A stretch of DNA of 64,000 bases, from positions 27,501,666 through 27,565,665 of the forward strand of contig OX485807.1 in the NCBI GenBank assembly GCA_950295325.1. Direction: 5' to 3'. The notes beneath the pieces are model-generated. The model was not told the DNA's origin. It saw only the letters and a program-made list of their open reading frames with translations, and did no database searches. Both the position numbers and the translations under genes were made by a program. Source of the DNA: Polytrichum commune (taxonomy: Eukaryota; Streptophyta; Polytrichopsida; Polytrichales; Polytrichaceae). Within the stretch, counting starts at the first letter, position 1; each line of letters begins with the position of its first letter. Of this stretch, positions 33,500 to 43,961 are shown piece after piece.

Positions 33500-35600
33500 G
33501 GCTACCCTGCAGCTTATCCTGCGCTTAACGGCAGTCAAGCTTGCATGTGAAGTTTGTAGATGCAACAAAACATTCAGGTTGAGAGTAGACTATATTAGGA
33601 AGTAAGTTGGCTCACTGAAGCTATAATATAATAGGTTTTGAGTATTAAAGTGGGAATTTATATTATAATGTCAAGGACTAATGTTATGCTGTAGGATATG
33701 CCCAAGGATTTGTGGCAGCCATGTAACGTTGAAGTTGGAAACATCAGGAGCTTGACAATCTGACACATCCAAGGAGCCCTACCTCCACTTGAAATGGGCA
33801 CGTCTTTCTTGACTCTTAATGCATTCTTTGTATTGGCTTATTGACCTTCTGTCTTAAAAATAACTCACTAAATATATATATATAGGGAGTTCCAATTGAT
33901 AACACGGATATTGCTTTTTTTGGTATAGATGATCCCATAACTTGCATCAGATAACTTGAATTAGTCTCACAAGATTGATTTGGGATGTATCAACTAGATA
34001 CCTCTCAAGGGTAAGGTGTTCAATGGACTCCTAACATGGTTGTTGTGAACCTTAAGTCATTTCATGTATATCTCATACAAAGTGTCATATATCTCATATA
34101 TTTTTAGGCATATGCTAGGTTACACTAGTGATCAACAACTTCACCATTAGTGTCACCTCATAACAATTGGCATTCAAGTGCACTTATTAGTATATTGTCT
34201 TCAGCATGTTCAATAATGTTATGAGGTGTATGCTTTTGTTACACATGGTCTACAAGTTGACTAAAATGTACACAAATGACACTTGGCAATAGTCTGCTCA
34301 AGAATATCTTCCTCTTGCATACCAAAATGTAAACTCGCTACACTTGGCATTGGTATGCTCAAGCATATCTTCCCCCTTGCATACTAAAACGCAAGACCAA
34401 CATCTCAAGTATCCCAATGTGCTATATATGCTATAACGTAAATATTTGTCACTTATAAAAATTACTTATGTTGATGAATAGTGTCATATTGGCAATTAGC
34501 CACAATGGACATCTTTCATGTGAGCCAACCTCTAGGGTAATACATTGGCCCAAGTGGCCTTTTATATGCAAGTAGCTCCTAAGGATGGAAGATTGAGGGG
34601 GTTCTCAAAGATGGAATGCAAAAGGGCCAATGCATGACACCACATAATCAATCACTCATCCGAGACCATAAGGGTTATCAAAGCTCGTCACATTTTTGAA
34701 ATCATCCTCAATGCCCATAACTATTAAGTGATGTCTGATAAACAACTTGAGTAGGTGGATGACTCTCTACTTATGGGGCTCATCATCCACTCTCCTCTCA
34801 TTGGTTATCTAGTCCACAATGTACTCATGCCATTACATTCTGTGCAAGAGAATGGTATACCTCAATGAAGCCCAAGTGTGCATTATGATGTTCACAATAA
34901 TAGCTTTACCACATCAACGCATCTTTCCGGTACACTCTTATCATATAAGGTGCTGGGATTCAAACTACTCCAACAGTTTACTGGAGGTCAAGAATCAAGT
35001 AATTTCTAAGATAAACTTCAAATGATCACATGCTCATCAACATTTGTAGATGTTTCCCTCCAGTCTAATCCCAGACCCTCAGGTACCTTTTGTAAAATAC
35101 AAAAACAAAATCACCTAGGCTTGATCATTTCTTGCAGAAATCATTGATCTCGCTTGAAATGGTGACATAATTGCCAAATCCTCAATAAAACAAATTCTTG
35201 CATCAACATTCAAAGTTTTTTTCCCACATTCAAAGAATATCATTGTGCTTTGAAGCGCCATGAAGCTTGTACCTATTCATGGGACAACTTCAACTGGAAA
35301 GAAACAACTTTCAGTATAATTTGGTCACCCGTTGGTGTGGTGTGAGTACAAGTCAGGACTCATCTGACATTTGCCATGACCAACATTTGCCTTTCGAGCA
35401 GGCAAAAACCAGACTGAATCTAATTATCTACATGGCCAGCCTGGTCAATATTGCCTATCATAGGTGTTTCTGCTCAATTTACAAACTGCAGGAGTGTGCA
35501 GGGGTCCCTAATAAACAATGAATTGCAGTTCCCATCACCATGAATGGGTAGGGACATTCAGCATTGCATGCACCATCATAAGAGCTCTGAAGAAGGGAGG
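33500..35600. other. Spacer between claspin promoter and RAD9 3' end
   Basis: No gene recognised. A dispersed repeat (about 34,080-34,510) recurs at about 57,820-58,150 and 59,870-60,370. The RAD9 3' untranslated region ends in here. Confidence 0.4.
34080..34510 (+). repeat. Dispersed ~0.4-kb repeat, copy 1
   Basis: The copy begins near 'tatgctaggttacact' followed by 'caacaacttcaccat..gtcacctcat'. Two further copies are at 57,820-58,150 and 59,870-60,370 in the same orientation. Each copy also has the phrase 'cccccttgcatactaaaa' or a close variant. No frame is conserved, and the class is unknown. Confidence 0.65.
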
Positions 35601-35612
35601 AGGATCTCCCAG

Positions 35613-38600
35613 TCAATATGGGCCCCTTAATTCCGGTGGGGTTGTCGGGACACAAAACTCCCCTGTGTCATCATCGTCTTCGTCGGTCGAATACTCATCC
35701 CACATTGTCGTGTGCCGTTGGGGCGGCACCTCTGTTTGCCTCTCTGTCCAAGAACTTAATATTAGTGACGAGTTTCCATTTTTCATACTCCATTTTGGAA
35801 GTAGAGACAGATGGAAGTAAACCCTATGAGGAGAGATAAGAAATCAAAGACTACTAAGAAGGTCAATAAATTTTGTCAAAAAAGTTTTACATTAACTACT
35901 AACCTCAAAAGGTACTTCGGAATTATTTGATATTCCTTAGAATGGTGGCTCAACCATCATGCATTGTAAGTACATCAAAGACAATATCATCTCATCCACA
36001 GGGATGATAGTTTGCATCTATGGCTGAAAGGAATAAGACAACTCAGCTACAGGCACAAATAAGTCTTTGCGAAGGTTAATCAACCAGCATGAACTTGCTG
36101 AGTTGGAATTCATATTGCCTTAGCTTGCCCATGTGAAAACCCAGCTGTAGAAATCTGAGAACTGTCTCAGAAGTTTGTTAACCAAAATATCATGCACTCT
36201 TCCGGAATTTCTCCCTAGAGTTAAGAGCTGCAGTTCCTTGAGAGTTGCACCCTAGGCTGCAACCCTCAAGGGAGGTTTTTAAGTAATTTGAACAAGAAAA
36301 CATGGGCTGACATTAAATAACACACACCTGCCACATCTTGTGGGGATGTCTGCCTTGGAGAGATCTGCTTTGGGGTTTCCTGCTGACTTGTACTTTCATG
36401 ATGAGAAAAGTCCTGTCCCTCCAGTGCATGAAGCCCGTCTCCAGCAGAAGAACCACGTTCCGATTGCCTCCGCAATCTTTTATTTCTAACACTTTCAGGC
36501 TCTTGTCTTTGCAAAGGAACCTCTTCACTTCCATCATGGGTGTCTGGCAAGTTTTGAGGAGCCAATGGAGCTGGTCTGGGTTGGCTGACGCTTGTTCTTC
36601 CTGCACTTCCTGCAAATCAATGTCTCGCCCTATGGCAAGTCTATGATGTAGCTCCATGAATAAATCGACAAATGAAGCGCATGGTACGAAAATTTCGCAC
36701 ACACCATCTCACATCTTGACAAATTTGTATTTGTGACCCAAAATAAGTTGTGATCAGCTCAAAGATGAATTGAAGGTGTGTGCACTCCTGAATATCTAGT
36801 CAGACACCATGAATGATGTTTGTTAAGCACTTTGTCTCGTAAATCCTCAAACAATGAGGCTTGGATACATAAAGGTAGGTAGGAGTTTGTCACACACCTG
36901 ATAACTCAGACCAGATGGCGGTCTCATCAGACCTGTGGGCAGACCCTGGCGATAAGTCAGTCCTGTTGCCTCGCTGAGCTGAACCAGTTGGCGTAGCACG
37001 CCCTTGAGAATTTTCTCTGTTGCGATTACCATTGAGGTTCCCTGCATTGTGAGCTTGTCCAGTGCTCTCAACTGCTCCATGTAACTGAGAAGTCATCATG
37101 GTCGCAAGGACAAGTGTTGCGTCAAAGTCTGCGTGTGCCGAATCATCCAAACCAAATCTCGGTGCAAGAAGCACAGGCCTGCACAGTGAATCGAGTACAC
37201 AAAAAGACTTGAAATGTTGCAGCGCTCAAGGATCAAGCTTTGGAACTCTGCCTACAATCAGTACCTTCATCTCATATTTACTTGAGAGTCTTTGACAACA
37301 TATACCCCAATGACAACAAACAAACCTTATGAGAAAATCCAACCACTACAAAGGTAAAGTGAACATACTTGCCGGCTTTCTCAAAAAACATATGCATATC
37401 TGCCTCTGCTCCTTCACAAAACGCCATGAAAGCCTGCAGAAAAGTTGGAGATTTCACTCCGCTAATAAAAGTACGTACGGTCCACAATAAACTTCTAAAG
37501 TGGAGCCAAGAACTCAACGAAATTTTACACCAACATTTTCAAGATATCGGACAGAAAATAGTAAACATATGGCTTTTCTGGTGAGGGCCAAGCTTGGTAC
37601 TTTCTCATCACATAGAAACAGACATGTAAATTCTATGCACTTCAAACACAAGCTGCAGGAAGTGCGTCACCTTCAATACGTACACAGACTTGACATAAAG
37701 AGTCTTTGTTGATCCGTCAGTTACAATCTAATGAAACAGGATAATGAGCTATAACTGTACCTTGAGTTCTTTGACACTGAACGTCACATCTACTGCTGCT
37801 CCTCTATGCGTGTACGCTGCTAATTCTTCAGAAGGGTCAATCCAAAGCTGAGTGTGCAAAGCTCCATCATTCACATCTGCAGTACCCAACACACTTTATT
37901 TGGCGAAGACAACATCCACACGGAAGAATCACATGTGTCAAAAGAAAAGAGAGAGCTGACAACTCCAAATCTACTCAGCTAACTATTATCATTTGTTCTA
38001 TCAACACTACAACATCCATCTCCAGATCAATAGTCACCCAATCAACTGTCCAATCCAGCCCAACTGTGACCAGAACAGAAGCAACTTTCAAAATAGAAGA
38101 CAGCAATATGCAAACATTTATGCACACAATTAGAAAAGCCAATCATATCTGCTGACACATCAGAATAGTCACCTCTTGCTGGATCAATATAGCTCTTGAG
38201 CTCGATTGCTTTTGCTTCAGTGTCAGTGTTAGCTTGGGACGAAATGGGCTCAGTTGCAATTAGCGTGATTTCTTGCAAGGAGGACTGAAAATGTGCCAAC
38301 AATCTGCTCAGGTCTCGAGGCTTCACCACCAGATGGCTAGGAAAGGAGTTCCTTTCCACTAGAACATTTTGCATTTCAGTATCATTGTTGCACGTGATCC
38401 AGTAAGTCTTCCTCATGCCTACAACAGTCCTTAACAATTTAATAACAACTGCATTCCAGCATGAAGAGACTCCACAAATCAGGACACGAGGTTTTCCCTC
38501 AAGGTCTTGTTAATTTCAAGGCACACTCTTTCAATAACCTTATCAAAGGCCAAGCAAATGGAAGCAAATGAGCAGAAAATATTTTGTTGCACAGTCTAAA

Positions 38601-39696
38601 GTTTGGTATTCGATGAATGATGGACAAAACAATAGTTACATATTAATTCTACTGCCAAACAGCAAAGGCATGGAGGTTTACCATTCAAGCAGTCAATGGT
38701 CCACTGCAATTTCGTTGCATCTTTATCTGCTAAGATGATGGTCAAGCGCTCCATGCTGCCAGGTGGTGTCCGGAACACTGTGCATACAGACTGGAGTGCG
38801 GAGGTTATTTGTGTACTACCAAAAAAATTGCAAAATTTAGAATCCTCTTAGCTCATCCAACTTTTTGATATCAGAAGGGGACAGCTTATGGACCCGCGAC
38901 ACTTTTTGAAACAGGTACCACCATCCTAATGTTGCTACAAATAATTTAGTGGCAGGAAATTTAGTCATACTTGGCATAATTGTCCAGCTTAAAGCCATTG
39001 CCTATAACCACTACATTAAGTGTGGCCCACACATTAATTGCCTTGCAAGCACTGGGTGTCGCATAGAGAGCGTGCCACATGACAAGTCATAAAGATCACT
39101 CTAATCAACAGGGCACACCAATTTTACTGCCACACTAAATCAGATGTTTAGTGTACTTCTCCACGATATTCACATAGAAAGATTCACCCTAACGCACGCT
39201 TGACACGTCAAATCTCAAAGTTTAAGAAATTGTGTGTGGCAATGCAAGATTGCAGAGCAACCAGGACAAGGCAAATTTTGCAGCTAGGAGATTAACTGAT
39301 GGCGTCAAGGTGTAGGCACAGACCTTGAGCAGAACACTACACGAGGTATTGGGAACCAGAACATGAAATGCGTCAAAAAATTGGCCCTTGAATGTCACCG
39401 AAAGGAAGGCTGACCATGCTGTATTCAGTGTCCGCAATGTGAGCTGGAAACCAAGCCAGAATGTCAGCGTCTTCTCTACCATAATTTCTACACATGGCAA
39501 GTCTGAAAATTCAAATTATAAAAATAAATAAATAAATTCACATATCTGCACAGAGGTTTCATCTACCACATCAGAGATGAAAGAACGGTACCTTGTCTGG
39601 AAGAACTTCAATTAGAAGTTCAGAGCCGATTCGATAGAGACAGTTCACTGCCCTGTTGAGACTCTTGATTTGGTTTCCAGAGAGCACGCATTCCAT
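35613..39696 (-). CDS. RAD9: RAD9, subunit of the 9-1-1 checkpoint clamp, 9 exons
   Basis: Exons (high to low): 39696-39592, 39443-39324, 38790-38682, 38418-38173, 37876-37761, 37433-37369, 37178-36898, 36609-36328, 35743-35613. All are GT-AG with consistent phases, giving 484 residues (animal and plant RAD9 are usually about 390-450). The N-terminus reads as a PCNA-like first strand (ECVLSGNQIKSLNRAVNCLY), then LTLRTLNTAWSAFLSVTFKG, and VCTVFRTPPGSMERLTI. The second PCNA-like lobe ends with AFMAFCEGAEADMHMFFEKAGK and the highly diagnostic LDDSAHADFDATLVLATMM (about residues 264-282). The tail (about 290-484) is polar, with SQ/TQ-type and SP/TP sites (SVSQP, TSQQETP, TSPQD) and an acidic DEDDDDTGEF near the end. 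RAD9 forms a ring with RAD1 and HUS1 that loads at damage and activates ATR. The ATG at 39696 directly starts the conserved first strand. Exon 8 could alternatively use an acceptor 9 bases further in. Confidence 0.9.
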
Positions 39697-39791
39697 TTCT
39701 TCCTTCAGCAATCGCCTGAAATTCTCGAAAAATCTCCGAAAATTCTCTCAGGTATCCATATGGCTTGAAAGACTTGGAGTGATCATAAAAG

Positions 39792-40172
39792 TGAGAAACA
39801 AGAGGCAACGAACCTCATCAGGACACTCCACCAACACACCCCCTACGGAACCGAAAACGGGCGCCAAAAATGACGGAACTAAATTAAGATTGCGAGAAAT
39901 CCTTCGTTGATGGCTCTGATTATTTGTATGCTCTGGTAGAAAGAATACTGGGAATGATCGCGGAAGAGTCGAAACACAAGATGATTAAATGACGATGAGT
40001 GATTACAAAACCGCCAAACAAGACGCTCGGAACCTCATCCGCCAACACATCCCCCTCAGAACCGAATATCGGGGCAAAAGATGAAGAATGAAATTAAGAG
40101 AATGGACCAAAAATTGAGAGAAAAAATCTTTCGTCGATGACGATGATTGTTGGCAAGCTTCTGGTGAAATGA
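39792..40172 (-). repeat. Tandem duplication of the RAD9 upstream region
   Basis: Block 39,792-39,950 is repeated with divergence at 40,013-40,172. The anchor AACCTCATC occurs at 39,811 and 40,031, an offset of 220 bp. Both copies share a CCAACACA / GAACCGAA series and end with a 'ttcgt.gatg' phrase. The proximal copy holds a perfect E2F site (39861-39868). At the same place the distal copy reads GGGGCAAA. Confidence 0.75.
39861..39868 (-). promoter_or_regulatory. E2F consensus site upstream of RAD9
   Basis: The plus strand is GCGCCAAA, so the minus strand reads TTTGGCGC, an exact TTTSSCGC match. It lies about 165 bp upstream of the RAD9 start codon, an ordinary position for a plant E2F element. 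Confidence 0.55.
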
Positions 40173-40340
40173 AGGGGTTCAAATGAGCTCTACAGAAATG
40201 ACGTCAAATTGTCTTCCCAAGCAAGCTTCGGAGACAGACGGGAGTTTGCGCGGGAGAGAAAGCGAGCTAATCTCCAGAACTAAGTTAATCCAGGTATCTT
40301 CGGCTACGTAGATATGAGAAACAAGGTGCTAGATAATGCC

Positions 40341-40440
40341 CGAGGGGGGCATTATGCGCATAAGGGCCCGCATCAAGGGCAGGAGCATGAGAGCCCTGCC
40401 CTCGATGCGGCCCGCCCGAACGCGTATAATGGCCCACCCG
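40341..40440. repeat. GC-rich nested hairpin upstream of RAD9
   Basis: The inner arms are GGGCCCGCATCAAGGGCAGG (40364-40383) and its near-complement at 40395-40413, with a short loop. Weaker outer arms (40341-40360 and 40424-40440) contain 'gggcattatgcgc' and 'gcgtataatggccc'. The phrase 'gcattatg' recurs at 40,445. The block resembles a foldback or small MITE and stands out by its high GC in an AT-rich spacer. Confidence 0.6.
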
Positions 40441-40558
40441 AGGGTGCATTATGGGCAATAAGGGCATTTTGCAAGGCAGTGTCCACATCTCCCATAATGT
40501 ATCCCTAAATGTATTATTGAACGTACAAAATCAAGCCCAAATTCTGAGGGTTAGGGCT

Positions 40559-40830
40559 GCTTTACACTACAGTGCAGAAGTCCTCCGGTCAAGAATTCTA
40601 GGGGAATTCTGAAATTTGATTGGCCAAGAGTGACACTCTTGTCCGGTGGTGGTTTACACTACGGCCAAGAGTCCTTTGGTGGAGAACTTTGTAAATGAAT
40701 GAAAAAATGACATGGTTGGCAACGTGGCGACATTTTTTCCAAGGGGAGTTCTCCGGAGGTCAAGTTTCTTGGGCAACCTCAAAGCCTCAGACAACAAACT
40801 TGGCCTCCGGAGAACTCCAACTTTAATAAA
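40559..40830. repeat. Foldback repeat with TTTACACTAC motifs
   Basis: Direct copies of TTTACACTAC occur near 40,560 and 40,651, each followed by an 'agtcctccggt'-like or 'agtcctttggt'-like phrase. A 23-bp inverted pair (GGAGTTCTCCGGAGGTCAAG at 40,744 and its complement ending near 40,819, one mismatch) can form a stem with a loop of about 30 bases. It is probably the decayed end of a DNA transposon. The GGTTTACAC phrase resembles the ends of the Harbinger-like element at 4511-9279. Confidence 0.5.
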
Positions 40831-40869
40831 ATATTTCTTCCTTAAAGAAATCTCTCGGGAGGTGCACTC

Positions 40870-41070
40870 CATTGTCAAGTTGAACACCACATGCGATAAA
40901 TAAAATCTACTTTCTACATAAAGCATCACCAAAATGGGTCAAATTTTCATCGATTTTTTTCCATGAGTATATACACGGTATCTATTACATAGTAAAAATA
41001 ATAATCATTTTTTTTAATAAATTAAAAAAATTATTTCTAACTAGAATGATGCAAAATTGAACTAAAAAAT
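40870..41070 (+). repeat. Direct repeat partner of 45,610-45,820
   Basis: This stretch and 45,610-45,820 share long runs, such as TACATAAAGCATCA, a 'catgagta.atatacacggta.ctattacata' series and TTTCTAACTAGA. They lie 4.74 kb apart in the same orientation. An inverted fragment of the neighbouring sequence (40,859-40,898) lies at 45,964-46,001. The pair brackets the hAT remains between them. Confidence 0.65.
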
Positions 41071-41324
41071 CACTTAAATAATTAAATAATTAATTTTTAT
41101 TTATAGAATTGTGAATTTTTTAATTTTTTTAAAATGTTATCATAACTCGCCACTATTACAATCATCCCACATTTTGCTATATGTTTTAACATTTTTGGAA
41201 ATCAACAAGTTTTTCTTGCAAGTGTAGGAAGATATTTTCCCCCTTGCATGATTTTCCCCATTGAGTTGCCACTAAATTCAAAATTGTATCTATTTTCCTA
41301 TAAATATTTGTAATTATTTTTGTG

Positions 41325-41840
41325 ACGATTTGGATGTTATAGAGGATGAAATTGGTTCAATGATATACAATACATTGTGTGGATTCAAATACATCAATAA
41401 TTTTGAATTCATAGCTAATATTTTGCATGTTTTGTCAATGTTATCCCGTGTATTATGGCATAGTTTTATGGATGTGACGATAATAAATAAAATGGTGAAG
41501 ACAAACATTCTTCAAATTCATATGCTTTTTTTTGAGAAAGAGTATGGATTTGAATTGTGCAACATTCAATGATGATATTGGCTACCATGTAATCCTAGAA
41601 GTTGGTCTACAAGGTGGATACATGAGGAGATTATCTATCAAGATTAGGAGTGTCAAATTCCATGACACACAAATGCTATGGGATAAAATGAGGTAAAATT
41701 TGATGGATGCTTTGGCATTCCAACAACAATTTGCATTGGTAGTATGCAAATCGATAGAATATAGGTTTGATGATAATCACATTCTGATCGTTTTCCATGT
41801 ATTGGGTGTCGACCAACATGCCTTCGCACCAAGTACGTAT
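41325..41840 (+). pseudogene. Decayed hAT (ZNF862-type) transposase remnant
   Basis: The first part is open (41,330-41,572): FEFIANILHVLSMLSRVLWH then FMDVTIINKMVKTNI. This lines up with the FIHMLVDILSELNKVNRKF region of the better-preserved hAT protein at 44221. After a frame change, 41,700-41,830 reads DALAFQQQFALVVCKSIEYR followed by a FDDNHILIVFHVL stretch, as in the segment that precedes the dimerisation domain. Stops and frameshifts separate the parts. The dimerisation domain itself was not found. Confidence 0.5.
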
Positions 41841-42924
41841 ACCTAATTTAGTACATGTTATGTGTTCAACATGGTGTTAAATGAAGGACTCGATGAAATG
41901 AGGTTTTCAACATTAATAAACTCCATTGCAACTACATGAAGTTCTTTGCATGTAAATTACAAGCAACAACATATTGGATGGACAAAAAAATTCAAAAACT
42001 TATGAACAACAATAACTTAGATTGTTGCTTTGAAGGTGAAGTATTACAACTTTGTAGTTATTGCTAAGATTGCTAAAATATAATGTGTTAGTATGGCAAC
42101 TTGTGAAATGACATTTTTAGTACATAATTGTATAAAGCCAAAACACAAGAATACGATGTTGACAAGTAAATTATGAAGGGCCCTAACAGTTGCATTGGGA
42201 GTGCCAATTTAAGGTTGTCATGTAATTTCCAATGAAGCTATAGGCATTTTGAACAACATTAACAAATATTGGGATGTGTAGGATAGGAAGACTATGAAAC
42301 TCGATGCAATGGGGGTGTATGGAAAACATGCTAAATTAGACAACTTATTCTATACATCTTAAAGTTGGTAGAATTTTTATGTGTCATGGCTTTAAAGTGT
42401 GTTGTGCACCGGTGTCATCAATTTACAAGAGGGTACAAGCAATCAACTACTCATGCTTTGTACATTTGGTCCATCTACTTACATGACACTTTTACATGTG
42501 TGGCAACCTTTTCAAACTTTTGTGTTATATTATCTTTGTTATATATTCAATCTGGAAGTTGATTTGAATTGTTTTCTTTGACATAAAAAGCTTTAATAGA
42601 CTATTCTTTAGATGCAACCCCAACAACAACCAACACATATAAAACCAACAAACACCACATGGAGAAGTTCAACACAAGATATTTGAAGCACAACAAGCAT
42701 GAAATCACTCACCATTGGTCGTTTTTCAACACCTTACAATAGCACATAGGCAAGCCTTTAAGTTGCCCCAGCCAATGCTTCACTACATCGTTGATTGCAA
42801 TTATTACAATCATACTTGTAGTGTGACTTACCATCTAATGCACTATCACGTGGTTCACAATATTTGCCTTCGTGCGTTAAAATAGCATGGAACCTTATAC
42901 TCAAGTTTTTGTTTTTGTTTTTGT

Positions 42925-42949
42925 GTGTGTGTTTTTGTGTTGTGTTGTG

Positions 42950-42987
<38 letters not shown>

Positions 42988-43100
42988 TTTTCTTTTATCC
43001 TTTTTTTTTCCTGCACCAATCTCTCCACACACTGTACTACATTTTTAGCTTCAATGAAAACTACATCATTTTGTAAATTTATATATATATATATATATCA
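42925..43100 (+). repeat. GT and AT microsatellites
   Basis: A GT run at about 42,950-42,983 and an AT run at about 43,080-43,099. Open frames across them are low-complexity artefacts. Confidence 0.85.
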
Positions 43101-43961
43101 TTTAACAAGGAAAGCTTTAGGAAAATGCCGGTTTTAATATTGTTGAAAGAGAAATAATATTCAAAAAATAGACTCAAGACCACCCATGTTGGACATGTAC
43201 GAAGTGGACCTCACTTTGTTTGAAATCTCCCAAATTGACATGACTTTCCATCCAATGGATCACCGTGACCTACAACGCAGACCTCCAATGTCATATGCTA
43301 TGGGTTGGAATAGAATGTGCATCAACAAAATTATCTCTGATGTTTTTGGTGTTGGTTTTCCTCATTAATAACGTGGTTCACAACATCTACCATGATAAAC
43401 AATGTCGTCACATAGATCTCACCCCCAAAAAGGGAAGTATCCCTAGGGTGAAACAAGCTCTTCACTCACGCTCGCTCCCTCAAGGAGCCAACGTTTCCAT
43501 CTAACTATACATCCATCTTCTTGAGTTCCTTTGACACGCTACAAACATGTTGTTTGGAAGAACAAACTCTCGTCACTTTTGCATAATTAGTGTGCCTTGT
43601 TTTGCACACTAATTTGGATTTCTTTCCTCTAAGCAAGCCAAGCAAAGATAAATCACATCGCATATCTCGACTTGAAGAATCGTGTTGTCGATAGTGAACA
43701 AGAGATTCATAGGAGCTCGAAAAAGCACGAGAGGAAATCGGTGCCTACATGTCGGTGATTTGGAGTTTGCTACTAGGTCATCGCACCTCATAAGGTAGGG
43801 GTGGCAATTTCCATGCGGGTCCTAAAGTCGACCCCTATGTTGGAAGCACCTATTTAGGTACTTTTACCTAGGTTTACAAAAGCACCTATCAAGGTGCTTT
43901 TACCGTTCACAACACTGCCATCATTTCATTGGCTACTAGCGGTCGGTTTAATGCTGCCAGC

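Noticed and set aside
36313-36702. 129-codon minus frame in the RAD9 region
   Set aside because: Wrong frame of RAD9 exon 8; the correct phase gives an SQ/TP-rich tail continuous with the rest of the protein.
42864-43137. Cysteine/valine-rich frames
   Set aside because: Translation of a GT microsatellite.
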